Shown here piece by piece: positions 22,640 through 34,689 of a DNA stretch of 64,000 nt (the stretch's first letter is position 1; each line of letters opens with the position of its first letter). The stretch lies in the NCBI RefSeq assembly GCF_011397635.1, contig NC_064774.1:992520-1056519 (forward strand), read 5' to 3'. The notes beneath the pieces were generated by a model, which worked only from the letters and a program-made list of their open reading frames with translations, made no database searches and was not told the DNA's origin. This stretch comes from Epinephelus fuscoguttatus (lineage: Eukaryota; Chordata; Actinopteri; Perciformes; Serranidae). The position numbers and the translations under genes were made by a program.

Positions 22640-23409
22640 ATGTCGTCATCTCATTTCTTCTTGGCTTGCGGGATGGTGGGTGCACGATTAGCTTGTCATA
22701 TCTTAGGTAGGCTATGTCACCTCTCCCGTGCAGCTTTCATCTCTGGTAGAAGTTCTCTCCTCTTCTGTTGAACAGTATCAGAGAAGTCCTCATTTATGTA
22801 GATGTTAGACCCTTAAAGGGTTTTTGCTTTGGCCAGAATAGAAAGTTTGTCCTTATGCCTTAGGAGCTTCACTGTAATTGGTCGGGGTTTATTACTCATT
22901 GAGGCAGGTTTTCCTGAACGATGAGCACATTCAATTTCAATCTGACGGTGATCTATCTTCATCTTTTCTGAAAGAAGGCTCCTAATTTTATTTTCAGTCT
23001 CAGTCCATTTTTCATTAGGAGATTCATCAAGGCCATCTATGATGATGTTGTTTCGTCTTGAATGATTCTCAATATAATCCATTTTGTTAGATACATTGAG
23101 AGCAGTCCCCTGCAGTGACGTGAGGTCAGCCTTGAAGGATTGAAGATGTTCAGATGTTTGGGCCTGTGTTTGTTTTAGCCCATCCACCTCATCCTGAGTA
23201 AATTGAAGGCTTGTTTTTAAATCCTGCACTTCTCTTGTCAAATCATCCAGTCGCTTGTTTGACGAGTCCAGAATCATCTGGACAAAGTCTTTGAAGCGAT
23301 TTTCTTGTTGGCACATCAAGTCTTTGTAGAATGTCTTTTGTTGTTCCAGAAGTTCATGCACCACCATGAGTGAAACATAATCTTCATCTGGTTGCTTTTT
23401 CGGAGGCAT
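22640..23409 (-). pseudogene. L2-like LINE ORF1 (coiled coil plus RRM-like), truncated by frameshift
   Basis: Starts MPPKKQPDEDYVSLMVV; a long coiled coil (about residues 15-110) is followed by an RNA-binding core with NHSRRNNIIIDGL and IECAHRSGKP. An extra base near 22813 gives a stop after AKAKTL; the rest (SNIYINEDFSDTVQQKRREL) continues in another frame to about 22640. Such ORF1 proteins bind the LINE RNA as trimers. Confidence 0.7.
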
Positions 23410-23712
23410 CCCCTTTTCTCAGCTGGTTAGTTTCAGTGTTTAGTGTGTGGTTGTAGCAGTAATTCACACGGTTTACCATCAAGATGTGGGGATTCTTGAT
23501 TTCCAGCTGAATGTGTTTGGCTTGAGGCCTACAAGGCCTGAAAGCCTGAAGTCAGGAGAATCCAAACTGTTGAATCATGCAACAACAGCCAGATTTGGTT
23601 CCTCAGAGAAGAATGATGTACCCTCCTTTTGTCAGGATGAAGAATTGAATTTGGATTGCAGAGATTTTAGGTGGATACATACGCTGCTTCCTACTGCTGC
23701 TGCTGCTGCTGT

Positions 23713-23750
23713 GGTTAGCTTTTCTGGTGTCATTAGCTTCTCTGATTTAG
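23713..23750 (+). repeat. last units of the 18-bp minisatellite
   Basis: Two diverged units of the array at 18274-19010, now separated from it by the LINE. Confidence 0.75.
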
Positions 23751-23807
23751 TTAGCTATTTTTCCTTCGGGCTTTCATACAGTATGTTTTTTTTCTTTGGA
23801 TATTTAT

Positions 23808-23956
23808 TTTAACGACTAACTGCAGCTGCTGAAGAGATATTTGGGCTGGTTGAAAGAACGATAGCAGAGTACGAGGAGGAACTTTGTCGATCAAAAGAGG
23901 AGAACGAGCGACAACGGAAACGACTGGACGCTGTTTTCAACCCTCAGCTTCGGTAG
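23808..23956 (+). pseudogene. exon 1 fragment of the zinc-finger gene between 14-bp direct repeats
   Basis: Bases about 23813-23953 match exon 1 from CGACTAACTGC to CAGCTTCGG, lacking the start codon region and the last 15 bases with the donor. It is flanked by CTTTGGATATTTAT at 23794-23807 and 23957-23970. It cannot act as an exon (no start; no acceptor; in-frame TAG soon after). It sits inside intron 1 of copy 2. Confidence 0.8.
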
Positions 23957-24039
23957 CTTTGGATATTTATAAAAGACAGGCTCTTTAACATTTAATTGGG
24001 ATTTCCTAATTTATAAGGGACACAGGTAGCATGTTTACT

Positions 24040-25082
24040 AGGGCTGTAGTCAACCAAAGAAAATCTTGGTCGACGAAAGTCACACATAAGCTTCAATTAA
24101 TCAACTAGTCGTGGGGAAAAAAATCTGCACGTTATTTTTTTACCTCTGCGGTGGTGTGTCTGTGTCACTCTGCAGTTACACCTCCAAAACACTAGTTGGC
24201 AGTGGAGTACTGTGGTAAGTGCTGTAAAGTTTAGTTCAAATCAAACTTTATTTATATAGTTGATTCAAAACACACATTAAACATGGCTTAATAGAGACAG
24301 TTTCAAACACAAGTACACAAATCAGCTTCACTATAACTCGCAGCATTCACAGACAAACACTTGTCTTTATCTGGACTCATTTCCCCCACTAAAACAACAT
24401 GCTAACATTATTAGCACAAGTCCATGGCGTTTTACATTGTATGAATTAGCCTAGTGTCTAGCGATCTTTTCCTCTTCTCATATGAAGCCAGGGACAACAG
24501 CAGCATCTAACAAAGGTAACGGTACATAATTTGTCTCCTTTACGACTCACAAGGTTCACCGACAAAACAACTGTCTTATACTAAACACTTTTTCCAAGCA
24601 AATACAACATGCTAACGTTATTAGCGCCAGCCTATGGCATTTTACATTGTATAAATTAGCCTTGCGACGAGCGTAGATTTCCACTGCTCATATGAAGCCA
24701 GGATAAATCACACACGACTTAAGATGCTGTTTTAGTGAAGGCTTTACGGTCTTCACAATTTATTGTTTTTTATCTGTGAAATACAAGTAGATACAACCCT
24801 CGTTTCCACTGAGGGAAAAGGTGTCGGTATACAAAAACTGACAGGAGGTCTGCGTCACCGTGAGGCTGAGCGTGGGTGAATCCAACTTTCTGTCAACAAA
24901 GGGGGTGTTTTGAAAACACCCCCCGCCGCAGGAAATAATGAATTAGTCCTGAAAATGCTGTTGATGTAGCACTTTTCTCCTTATGAAAGTAACATGGCGA
25001 TTATTCGACTAATGAGAATTTGGTCGGACGAGAACATAGCGACCAAATAATCGACTAGTTGAACAAGAGACTACAGCCCTAG
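24040..25082. mobile_element. nonautonomous hAT-like element, about 1.04 kb
   Basis: Ends AGGGCTGTAGTC and GACTACAGCCCTAG are inverted, with TGTTTACT directly outside on both sides (24032-24039, 25083-25090). There is no transposase ORF. Inside, about 24345-24500 and 24545-24710 are a diverged direct duplication. A related piece lies inverted at about 31650-31890. Confidence 0.75.
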
Positions 25083-25327
25083 TGTTTACTTCTGTGATGA
25101 GGATCCAATAAATATTTATCCGTTTTTTTATATTATCTATATAATCTATATATCTATATATATATTTATCCGTGTATTTATCCGTTGTAACACCTTATTT
25201 TGAAACGCAGAAGTAGATCATATCTGTATCATGTTTCACTCCATCAAAGTGTATGTTTCAAGAATGTAATTATTGAAGCATTAATGTGTTCATCATGTTA
25301 ATGTTGCAGCTGGCCAATGTCCTGCAG

Positions 25328-27108
25328 ACGTCCAGCAGCTGTTGGTGGTTAAAGAAGAGGTTCCTCCTGAGCAGCAGGAGCGGAGCTCCAGTGTGGACCA
25401 GGGGGACCCAGAGCCTCCACACATTAAAGAGGAACAGGAGGAACTCTGGATCAGTCAGGAGGGAGAGCAGCTTCAAGGGCTGGAGGAGGATGATATCACC
25501 AAGTTCACATCCACTCCTGTCCCTGTGAAGAGTGAAGATGATGAAGAGAAACCTCAGTCCTCACAGCTTCATCAAAGACACACTGAACAGATGGAAACAG
25601 AAGCAGAGGGAGAGGACTGTGGAGGAGCAGAACCAGCCAGGAACTCAGATCCAGATACACATTTACAACCAGAGACTGATGACAAGACTGGAGAGTCCTC
25701 TGAACCTGAGAGCTCCAGTGTGGACCAGGAGGACCCAGAGCCTCCACACATTAAAGAGGAACAGGAGGAACTCTGGATCAGTCAGGAGGGAGAGCAGCTT
25801 CAAGGGCTGGAGGAGATTGATATCACCAAGTTTATATCCACTCCTGTCCCTGTGAAAAGTGAAGATGATAAAGAGAAACCAGATCCAGATACACATTTAG
25901 AACCAGAGACTGATGACAGTGATGATTGGACGGAGACCAGAGAATCTCAGTCAGGTTTAAACTCTCTGAAAAATGATGAAGTCCCTGTGAGTGATTTGAT
26001 TGTAAGTGAGAAACCCTTTAGCTGCTCTGAGTGTGGGGAAGTATTTGGTCAAAGTGGAGATCTGAAGAGACACAGGAAATCTCATACAGGAGAAAAACCA
26101 TACAGCTGCTCTGAGTGTGGGAAAAGATTTGGCCACAGTGGAGATCTTAGAAAACACATGAGATCTCATACAGGGGAGAAACCATTTAGCTGCTCTGAGT
26201 GTGGGAAAGTATTTGGTCAAAGTGGACATCTAAAGAGACACAGGAAATCCCATACAGGAGAAAAACCATACAGCTGCTCCGAGTGTGGGAAAAGATTTTG
26301 CCACAGTGATGATCGTAGAAAACACATGAGATCTCATACTGGGGAGAAACCATTTAGCTGCTCTGAATGTGGGAAACGATTTGCTCAAAATGGAAATCTG
26401 AAAAGACATATTAGATCTCATACAGGAGAGAGACCATTTAGCTGCCCTGAGTGTGGGAAACGATTTGGTCATAGTGAAAATCTCAAGGTCCACATGAGAT
26501 CTCATACAGGGGAGAAACCATTTAGCTGTTCCATGTGTAGTAAAACATTTGGTCAAGGTGGAGATCTGAAGAAACACATGAAAGTTCATACAGGAGAAAA
26601 ACCATTTCGCTGCTCTGAATGTGGGAAAAGTTTCAGTCAAAGTGCACATCTGAAGAAGCATGTGAAATCGCACACAGGAGAGAAACTATTTAGCTGCTCT
26701 GAGTGTGAGAAAAGATTTCGTCGAAGTGAACATCTGAAGGACCACATGAGATATCACACAGGAGAGAAACCATTCAGCTGCTCTGAGTGTGGAAGAGGAT
26801 TTGGTCAAAGTGGAAATCTGAAAAAACACATGAGATCTCATACAGGAGAGAAGCCATTTGGCTGCTCTGAGTGTGAGAAAAGATTTGCTCACAGTGGAAG
26901 TCTAAAGATACACATGAGATCTCATTCAGGAGAAAAACCATTTAGCTGCTCTGTGTGTGGGAAAAGATTTGGTAACAGTGGAGTCCTTAAGGCACACATG
27001 ACCTGCCATACAGGAGAGAAACCATTTAGCTGTGCAGTTTGTGGGAAATCATTTAGACAGAGTGGAAATTTATATACACACATGAGAACTCATGATACAG
27101 GAAAGTGA
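25328..27108 (+). CDS. zinc-finger gene copy 2, exon 2 (acidic linker and 13 C2H2 fingers)
   Basis: After CTGCAG the exon reads [17 protein letters not shown] and stays open to TGA 27106. With exon 1 it gives 657 residues. The acidic linker (about residues 65-290) holds two copies of a [20 protein letters not shown] module. From about residue 290 there are 13 complete C2H2 fingers linked by TGEKPF-type linkers. Nuclear DNA binding is the expected role; the target is unknown. Fingers vary at the contact positions ([28 protein letters not shown] and others), unlike the homogenised array of copy 1. There is no KRAB or BTB domain. It is the only clearly intact zinc-finger gene here; expression is unproven given its split promoter. 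Confidence 0.88.
25384..25920 (+). repeat. internal duplication of the acidic module in exon 2
   Basis: Bases about 25384-25684 and 25711-25920 encode the same linker. The second copy lacks the [19 protein letters not shown] portion. Copy 1 has only one module, so the duplication arose after the gene duplication or was lost in copy 1. Confidence 0.8.
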
Positions 27109-27310
27109 TTCAGCTGCTCAGTTTGTACATTTTTTTAAAATATGGAATAAGACTTAAAAAACACAGGAGAACTCAAATAAGAGATTGACCTTTCAGCTTA
27201 CGTGTTTGTATGAAATCTTTTACACACACACACTGGACAGTTGCACCAACACATGAAAACTCACACAGGAGAAAAACCTTTCACTGCAGTGTTTGTCATC
27301 AAACGTTCAC
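27109..27310 (+). pseudogene. decayed finger tail after copy 2
   Basis: Broken finger remnants, including [13 protein letters not shown] near 27250, follow the stop. This parallels the decayed tail of copy 1. Confidence 0.55.
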
Positions 27311-27406
27311 TTGACCAAAACAACTCAGAAACTATCAGTGTGTTATTGGTCAGTCCTGTAACAGCCTCATCAAACTCAAACTCATATTTAATTATCAATT
27401 ATCCAT

Positions 27407-30222
27407 TTCAACAGCAGAAGCCTCTATGCCAACTTCAATAACATTAAAGAATATTTACAGACATTTTCACATCCATTTAGCATAATTACAATATGGGAAA
27501 CTTGGATCAATACTGAAAAAAGAATGGACTTTGAACTGGAAGGTTATGAATTAAGGAATATAAACAGGAAAAACAAAGGTGGGGGAGGAGTTGCCATATA
27601 TGTGGATAAAAACCCGAACTACAAAGTAATTGAAAGTATGACAACTGTGGTTGACAGCCTACTAGAATGTATAACCATTGAAATATGTGAAGAAAAGAAT
27701 AAAAATATTGCAGTTAGCTGCATATACAGGACACCAGGTACAAATATTGACATTTTCAGAGAATGGATAGAGGGTATGTTTTCAAAACAAAGCAAAAAAG
27801 TTGTTTTCATACGTGGTGTTTTCAACATTGATATATTAAATCCACATATGCATAAAACAACAGATTCATTTATTAATACAATGTACAGTTTGAGTCTATT
27901 TTCAAAAATCACCAGACCCACCAGAATTACATTCAATTGTGCTACTTTGATAGACAACATATACACTAATGACATTAAAGACAAAACAATAAGTGGTATT
28001 CTAATTAATGACATCAGTGATCATCTACCTGTTTTTATTATCTATGATTACAATCACAGGAACACAAAAAGACAGTCAAGCAAATGGAGTACAGGAGAAT
28101 GAGGTCAGGGGAATCAATAAACACATTCAGGAATGAATTACTGGCACAACATTGGGAGGCAGTATACCAAGAAAACAATGTGGACAATGCATATGAAGTA
28201 TTTTTGAGGGGTTTTAAGCAATTATATGGCAAAAGCTGTCCAATTAAAGAATATACAAGAAAACAGAAATATAGCAACTGTCCGTGGATCACAAAGGGAT
28301 TGCAAAACGCCTGCAAATAGAAAAATACACTACACAGAGAATTCATAAGACTGAGAACTAAAGAGGCAGAAAATAGATATAAAAGAAAAAAGTTAACTCA
28401 TATTATAAGGACAAGCAAGAAAGATTATTATAGGAAAATATTAGACAATGACAAAAACAATATTAAAGGAATGTGGGGTATATTAAACAGCATTATAAGA
28501 AGTAGTTCTAAACAAATAGACTATCCAGAGTACTTTATGGATAAGGATAATGTAATTTGTAATAGAAGTGATGTGGCTGGCAATCTAAATAATTTTTTTG
28601 TAAATGTGGGACCCGACCTTGCAGAAAAAATCTCAGATCCAGGGACAGTTGGAAACAATATGAATATATTGATAGAACGGAATCCCAACTCAATGTTTCT
28701 CAAAGTGGTGGAAGAGAAGGAAATATTGGACATTGTTGAAAAATGTAAAAACTAAAAGTCAACTGATTATAATGACACTGATATGACAATAGTGAAAGAG
28801 GTCATTGAAAGGAGTTCAAAACCATTAACATACATCTGTAATTTATCATTTCAAACTGGTTAATTTCCAAACAAAATGAAAATAGCCAAAGTCATTCCAC
28901 TGTACAAAACTGGGAACAAACATCATTTCACCAACTACAGACCTATCTCCTTACTTCCACAATTTTCCAAAATACCAGAAAAACTCTTCAATAATAGACT
29001 GGATACATTCATAGTAAAACACAAATTTCTCTCTGACAGTCAGTATGGTTTCAGCCCAAACAGGTCAACATCACTAGCAATAATAGAAGCAATTGAAGAA
29101 ATCACAAACACTGTTGAGCAAAAGAAAAATGCAATTGGAATATTTATTGATATCAAGAAAGCCTTTGACGCAATCAACCATAATCTATTACTGAAAAAGC
29201 TGGAACGATATGGCATCATAGGTATTATGTCAGACTGGATTAAGAGCTATCTACAGAAGAGACAGCAGTTTGTTATGCTGGGTGATGTTTGTTCCTCATG
29301 TTTGGACATTGTTTGCGGTGTCCCCCAGGGGTCAGTGTTGGGCCCTAAACTATTTATATTGTATATCAATGATATTTGTAGGGAGTCACAGGTATTGAAG
29401 CTGGTGTTGTTTGCTGATGACACGAATATTTTCGGTTCTGGGGAGAATTTAAAAGAAGTACTGGACGAAGTCACTAAAGAAATGAGCAAATTGAAAATAT
29501 GGATTGACAGAAACAAATTATCATTAACCTTAAATAAAACAAAAATAATGTTATTTGGGAATCGCAGGATTAACGAACAAGTACAAATACAGATAGATGG
29601 GGTGCAGATTGAAAGGGTTCATGGAAATAAATTCCTTGGGGTGATAATAGATGAGAAAATCAGTTGGAAACCACACATCATACATATACAAACCAAACTA
29701 TCAAGAAGCATTTCAGTTTTAAACAAAGCAAAACAGGTTCTGGATCATAAGTCACTCCACATCCTATACTGTTCCATTGTCTTACCATAATTTAATTACT
29801 GTGCAGAGATCTGGGGCAATAACTATATGAGTTCAATCATTTCACTAACTATTCTTCAAAAAAGGGCAATACGGGTCATTCATAATGTCGGCTATCAAGA
29901 TCATACTCACTCACTAAAATTTACAGACATAGTGAAATTCAAAACAGCACAAATCATGTACAAAGTGAATAATAACCTTCTACCACAAAATGTACAGACA
30001 TTGTTTAGAGATCGAGAGGGGGGTTATCAATTAAGAGGAAAATACAACTTGAAAATTAACAGAATCCGTACAAACAAGAAAAGATTTTGCATTTCGTTCG
30101 GTGGGGTAAGACTTTGGAACAGTATGGGTGATAAGTTAAAACAATGTCCAAACATGCAGCAGTCTAAAACAAAATACAAAGAATATGTTTTCATGGGATA
30201 CAGGGATGAAGTGGGGGTGTGA
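27407..30222 (+). pseudogene. LINE ORF2 remnant: endonuclease and reverse transcriptase
   Basis: Endonuclease pieces: GGGGVAIYVDK, SCIYRTPGTN, SDHLPVFIIY (27524-28102). RT core 28876-29790 is open for 304 residues: NYRPISLLPQFSKI, FIDIKKAFDAINHNLL, CGVPQGSVLGPKLFILYIND and an intact catalytic FADD (LVLFADDTNIF). A stop at 29788 and shifts at 28102, 28320 and 28755 break it. The tail RLWNSMGDKLKQCPN is typical of fish L2-type ORF2. Confidence 0.8.
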
Positions 30223-30413
30223 CAGTCACTAGGTGTTCACAGGATACTGTTATTGATTATTTATTTCTCTATTTTTTTGTTTTCTATATTTATTTATGTT
30301 CAATATTAGTTGGTTCTTTTCTGTTGTGTTTTGTTATTGTAGGTCCTTTTGTCTTTGTCCTTTTCAATGAATGCAGATGTATACATAGGTGTTTATCTCT
30401 TTAAATCATGTTC

Positions 30414-30495
30414 ATTATTATCATTATTATTGTTATTATAATTATTGTTATTATTAGTATTGTTATTGTTATTATGATTGTTATTAACAAGGAAG
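30414..30495. repeat. (ATT)n-rich tail / microsatellite
   Basis: Imperfect ATT/GTT trinucleotide run, probably the LINE tail. Confidence 0.8.
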
Positions 30496-30511
30496 CAGGA
30501 TAGATTTAAAG

Positions 30512-30615
30512 TTAAAAGAAAGTGTTACAAGTGGCAACAACATCTGTGTTAGATCACACATGTACATCATCAAATGTTTCATTAAATGTGCTGAGAGTGT
30601 ATTTGTATTGTGTGA
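30512..30615 (+). repeat. duplicated 3' flank (matches 261-385)
   Basis: Shares ATCTGTGTTAGATCA and TTTCATTAAATGTGCTGAGA with 261-385. It links the left edge of the window with the 3' flank of copy 2. Confidence 0.75.
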
Positions 30616-31640
30616 CTCAAAACTAAAAGTCAGATCTGGAAAAGGCGCCTGAAGTCATGTTTCCTCAGACAAATGAAAAGCCAGCCAACACTGTTCAAGA
30701 GATAGGAGGAAAGGAGGGGTACTCTCCAGGAGTAGAGCTGCATGCAGAGGAGGAGCTAAGGCTTTTTCCACTCCAATTCTGCCGCCCATTATAACGAAAA
30801 CATGATAGGCTGGTGATAAGCCTTGTCACACAACAACACAAACTAACTGTCCAATTGAAGGGCAGCGGAAGACCAGTGACTCATTGTGTTCTGTGAGGGA
30901 AAATGACTGATTCTGTCAGTGGTCTGGTTGCTTTTAGGAGAGCATCATGTAACCGCATCAGTTTACAATTGTAAAGGGCTGTCTGACAGCAAGGGGAAGT
31001 TTGGCCGTTTAGATAACCGGTATCACGGTGCTTGTTACCAACTTGTTCAGTCAACTCTGGGTTTCCCCATTCAGCAACGAGAATGTTCATTTGAAAGATT
31101 AAAATGATCAGAACTATAAAAGACGTGGGCTGCTTCATATGATATGAAATAAGTGGCGATCCTAGCTTATTTGCTGCCCCAGACAAGTTTGTTGTTGTTA
31201 TTTATTCTTCTTGTGTGCCAGGGAAACACACTGTAAAAATAAATAAATGAACAGTTTTAAATCATTCAGTCCCTCATTACACTATCTTTGAATACGCACA
31301 AATTCAATCACACACATGTATGAAACAACCTTCAACATGACCTTCTTTCACATGAAAAACTTTTCGTGCTGTGAAAACATCAACTCATTTCTCCTTCAAA
31401 CAGGTGGATTTATTCAAGTTACTCACCAAGAGCTACATTTTACGAGGTTACATTGAACACGCCATGACCCATGACCTCTATATTCATGCTCTTTCTTTGC
31501 ACTCCTCTCAGCAGATGAGAGCTTTTGTCATTTTGACATGATTTCGGATTTCACGTAATGACGGAGAACTACAAATCCCGCTTAACTTGCGCCATATCCT
31601 GACGTGCACCTTTCCAGAAATGAAACTACATCTCGTGGCG
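30616..31640. other. non-coding spacer, no gene seen
   Basis: Small ORFs on both strands (such as 30881-31186) overlap each other and carry no recognisable motif. A TAAAAATAAATAAATGAA patch near 31215 may be an old retroposon tail. Confidence 0.35.
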
Positions 31641-31649
31641 ACGCAGACC

Positions 31650-31890
31650 TCCTAGTTATTGTGGTAAGCCGAACCCATTTCCCTCAGTGGAAACAAAGCT
31701 TTTAATAACTTGTATTTCAAAGATAAGGAACAATACATTGAGAAGGCAATAAAGCCTCCACAATATAGCATTTAAGTCTTGTGTGTGATTTATCCTGGCT
31801 TCATATGAGCAGAGGAAATCCCCGCTAGTTGCTAGGCTAGTGTATACCATGTAAAATGCCATAGGCTTGTGCTAATAATGTTAGCCACTG
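31650..31890 (-). mobile_element. fragment of the 24040-25082 hAT-like family, inverted
   Basis: Its reverse complement matches about 24600-24800: GCTCATATGAAGCCAGGATAA, TTTACATGGTATA-like and ATACAAGT stretches occur in the same order. No ends retained. Confidence 0.65.
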
Positions 31891-32019
31891 AGCCAATAAA
31901 CCCTCAGGCGCTTGTAGCACAAGGAATCATAACCTCAACCAACTTTGTTACAAGAAAACAAAACTTTCTGCAGAAGAAAATTTAATGGATAATTCATATT
32001 GTCTGTTTCAGGACTCAGG

Positions 32020-33070
32020 CATATAGCAGTCATCGCTTGCTCTTGAGAAAATTAGATGCAATGGGGTTGGATGAAAATGCATGTGCATGGTTTCAGAGCT
32101 ACTTGACTGACAGGCGTCAATGTGTTAAGCTTGGCCATACAAAATCTGATTTTTTTGTCAGTTAGTGGGGGTGTACCTCAAGGGTCTGTTTTGGGTCCAT
32201 TGCTTTTTACTGTCTATATTAATGATATTATTCCTTCTTTAATTGGTTGTCATGCCCATTTTCATGCACATGACACAATTTTATATTGTACTGCGGATTC
32301 TGTTCATACAGCCATCAATAACTTGCAAACATAAACTACTTCTTAATGCAAATAAGACGTGTTTACCCGAGCCAAAAACATTGATTTCAAGAGTGTGCAT
32401 TTATAAACCAAAACTGGCTCAGAAATCAAGAGAGTCACAGAGTACAAATATCTTGGCATCTGGCTAGATGAGGATTTCTCATTCAAATATCACATTAATG
32501 AACTTATTTTAAAGTTGCGACAAAAAATTGGTTTTCTGTACAGAAACAAATCTTGTTTCCCAGTGCTCTCAAGAAGAGTAATAATTGAAGCAGTGTTTAT
32601 GTCTGTTATGGATTATGGTGATATTATCTATAGGCATGCTGCTGCCTCAACTTTGAAGGGTCTGGAATCGGTCTATCATTCAGCCCTTATTACTGGTGAT
32701 AAATATGATACTCACCACTGTGTTCTGTATGAAAAAGTTGTTTGGCCCTCTCTTGAGGAAAGGCGCAAGAGGCACTGGCTTCTATATATTTTTAAGGCCT
32801 TTCTAGGCAAATTACCACTGTATATTGCAAGTTTGTTGGAGTGGAACTCAAGCACTTACATGACCTGTTCAGCTGAATTGAAATGAAATTAGACACACTC
32901 CCTTCACTCACAGAGTTTAGGACCTTAATCATAGATAACTGTGTTTCTAGTTGTAATTGTTTCAAATGACTGTCTGTAATCACTGTCAATATTTTAATGG
33001 CTTGTCAACTTGATGGCATTTAAAATGAGGGTAACCTCAATGTCTCTCAAGAATAAATAAAGGTTATATA
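32020..33070 (+). mobile_element. third LINE fragment (L2/CR1-type), 5' truncated
   Basis: RT pieces SVSGGVPQGSVLGPLLFTVY (about 32165-32220), KLRQKIGFLYRNKSC (about 32515) and WPSLEERRKRHWLLYIFK (about 32742). The catalytic motif has decayed to FHAHDTI. About 90 bp is missing near 32885, after which the C-terminal LDTLPSLTEF-type end is readable. The 3' end has AATAAATAAAGG at about 33053. Confidence 0.7.
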
Positions 33071-34050
33071 TTTCAGCAGGTCAACTCATATTCTTTCTTT
33101 ACTAATGCAGTATCAAAGATCGTCCAGCAGATGTCACCATTCAAACAGTTTCAGTGAGCCTTGATGTCCTAAAGTACAACCTGTGCTGCACAGTAACAAG
33201 TTACATGGAACAGAGTTACATAATAAATTACAAAATAAACGTAACTGCAATTAGTCACAGTTACTGAGAAATAATATGTCATTAAATTACAGTTAGTAAT
33301 TGAAATATTGAAACTTCTGATATTGAATTGATATTGAAACTATATATTATTTTTGGTATAAAAATCTTATATGTAGAATATGATATTCATTCATCTTCTT
33401 TATCACGGACACAGCTGATAAACAAACTTCAGCCAAATCCAGTTGGAAGAACAGCGAAACATATTTCCCTCAGAGAAACTCTGTTATTGACTCTGTTTCT
33501 GCAATAACTTCACTTAGTGCTTAGTGCTTAGTGCTGTTACTTGCCCAAGTTAGAATTAACACTTGTTGCATCAGGACCTGCCGTTACTGTTTCTGCAAGC
33601 TGCGGCCTACATTTGACATAATCAAATACAGCACAGTCCCTGATTAGCTGCTTACGTTGTCAACTACAGTGCAGATCCCTGATTGACCCGGATTGAATTT
33701 TAATTTCTGAAAAGTGTTTGGGGGCGGCTGGCCAGGTTGTCGGACAAGAATGAGACGAAAACCTGATGATGACAAGTTTATTGTAGATCTTGATAATTAC
33801 AGCTAAGACGAAATCTATGTTTGATTTTCCATGTAGAGACCTGACGAAACTGCATTCGCTGCACATCGACACAAAAACTTCGGAAAATGAAGTCCAGATT
33901 CAAACGTACCGAAGTTTCTCTTGAAGGCAACAACGGTATTACTACCTGATGTTGAGGCTCTGTCTTGTAGAGTAGAGTTAATCTTGGATGAAACCTCAGA
34001 CTGTTATTAGTTCTACAGTCTTTTTGTTGTGAACCAAAAGTATCGGACAA
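33071..34050. other. non-coding spacer, no gene seen
   Basis: AT-rich; no recognisable coding or repeat ends. The minus ORF 33778-34164 has no known domain and overlaps the SINE. Confidence 0.35.
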
Positions 34051-34052
34051 AT

Positions 34053-34140
34053 GGGGCGTGGGTGACTTAGTGGATAGAGCAGCCGCCCCATGTACAAAGA
34101 TGTTGTCGCAGCGGCCCAGGTTAGATTCCAACCTGTGTTT
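34053..34140 (+). mobile_element. tRNA-derived SINE head
   Basis: GGTGACTTAGTGGATAGAGC (A-box-like, 34061-34080) and GGTTAGATTCC (B-box-like, 34119-34129) are spaced as in a tRNA promoter, within the GGGGC...CGCCCCATGT head common to fish SINEs. No tail was seen. The one-base change in the B box (GTTAGATTC for GTTCGATTC) suggests an inactive copy. Confidence 0.6.
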
Positions 34141-34685
34141 ACTGTTATTTCCCCCAGTGTACATTTTCTGTTCATTCTGTCAGCTCACTTGAGACAACGA
34201 GACAAACTTTCTGGTAAAGTTTTCAGGGATTTTTCAAGGAAATAATAAGCTGCCTTTTAATGGTATGCTGCTGTGATGGTGTCATGTTAGAAGATCCCAA
34301 GTCGCTTTCAAAGTTTACAAAACAGATGTTGATTTGGGGATGTGGCGGTCACAGGATGTCTGAATATCTGGGTTAAACTTGTCTGAAAAGTGGAAGTCTT
34401 TTATCCCTCTATGTGACATCTAATCTTTATTTTAAAAGCATTTAAAAGACTAAGTTTAGTTCTAAAGCGGGTCTTAAATAGTGAAAAGATTGTCCAATGA
34501 GAAGTGAAGTGTATGTTATGAGGAAATACCGGTTTCATCATCTATGAATAGTTCACATTACACAGAGTCTTTGTTTTGCTTAAAATAGGCTTCAGAAGCA
34601 CTTCAACACTAATAATTAACTGCACTCAGCAGTTCCCCTCGGCTCTTTGGACTTTTTGTCTTCTTTTTTCGATCTTCCTCGAGGC
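34141..34685. other. non-coding spacer, no gene seen
   Basis: No recognisable ORF or repeat ends. Confidence 0.35.
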
Positions 34686-34689
34686 AAAA

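Larger units (their letters stand above)
19011..23705 (-). mobile_element. L2-like LINE with ORF1 and ORF2, minus strand, inserted in the minisatellite
   Basis: Reading the minus strand: 5' UTR to about 23410, ORF1 (23409 to about 22640), ORF2 (22564 to 19297), 3' UTR and a (CAAA)n tail at 19011-19030. Minisatellite units lie on both sides, so it inserted into the array. Near full length but inactive from frameshifts. The clade call (L2) rests on the RT sequence style and is not tested. Confidence 0.75.
27320..30500 (+). mobile_element. second L2-like LINE, plus strand, 5' truncated
   Basis: The readable part begins with endonuclease HFNSRSLYANF (about 27407) and ends with the C-terminal domain at 30222, a 3' UTR and an ATT-rich tail (30414-30495). 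It lies directly after the finger tail of copy 2. Confidence 0.75.

Noticed and set aside
34053..34140. Functional tRNA gene
   Set aside because: A- and B-box-like motifs are present but no cloverleaf with proper arms was found; fits a SINE head.
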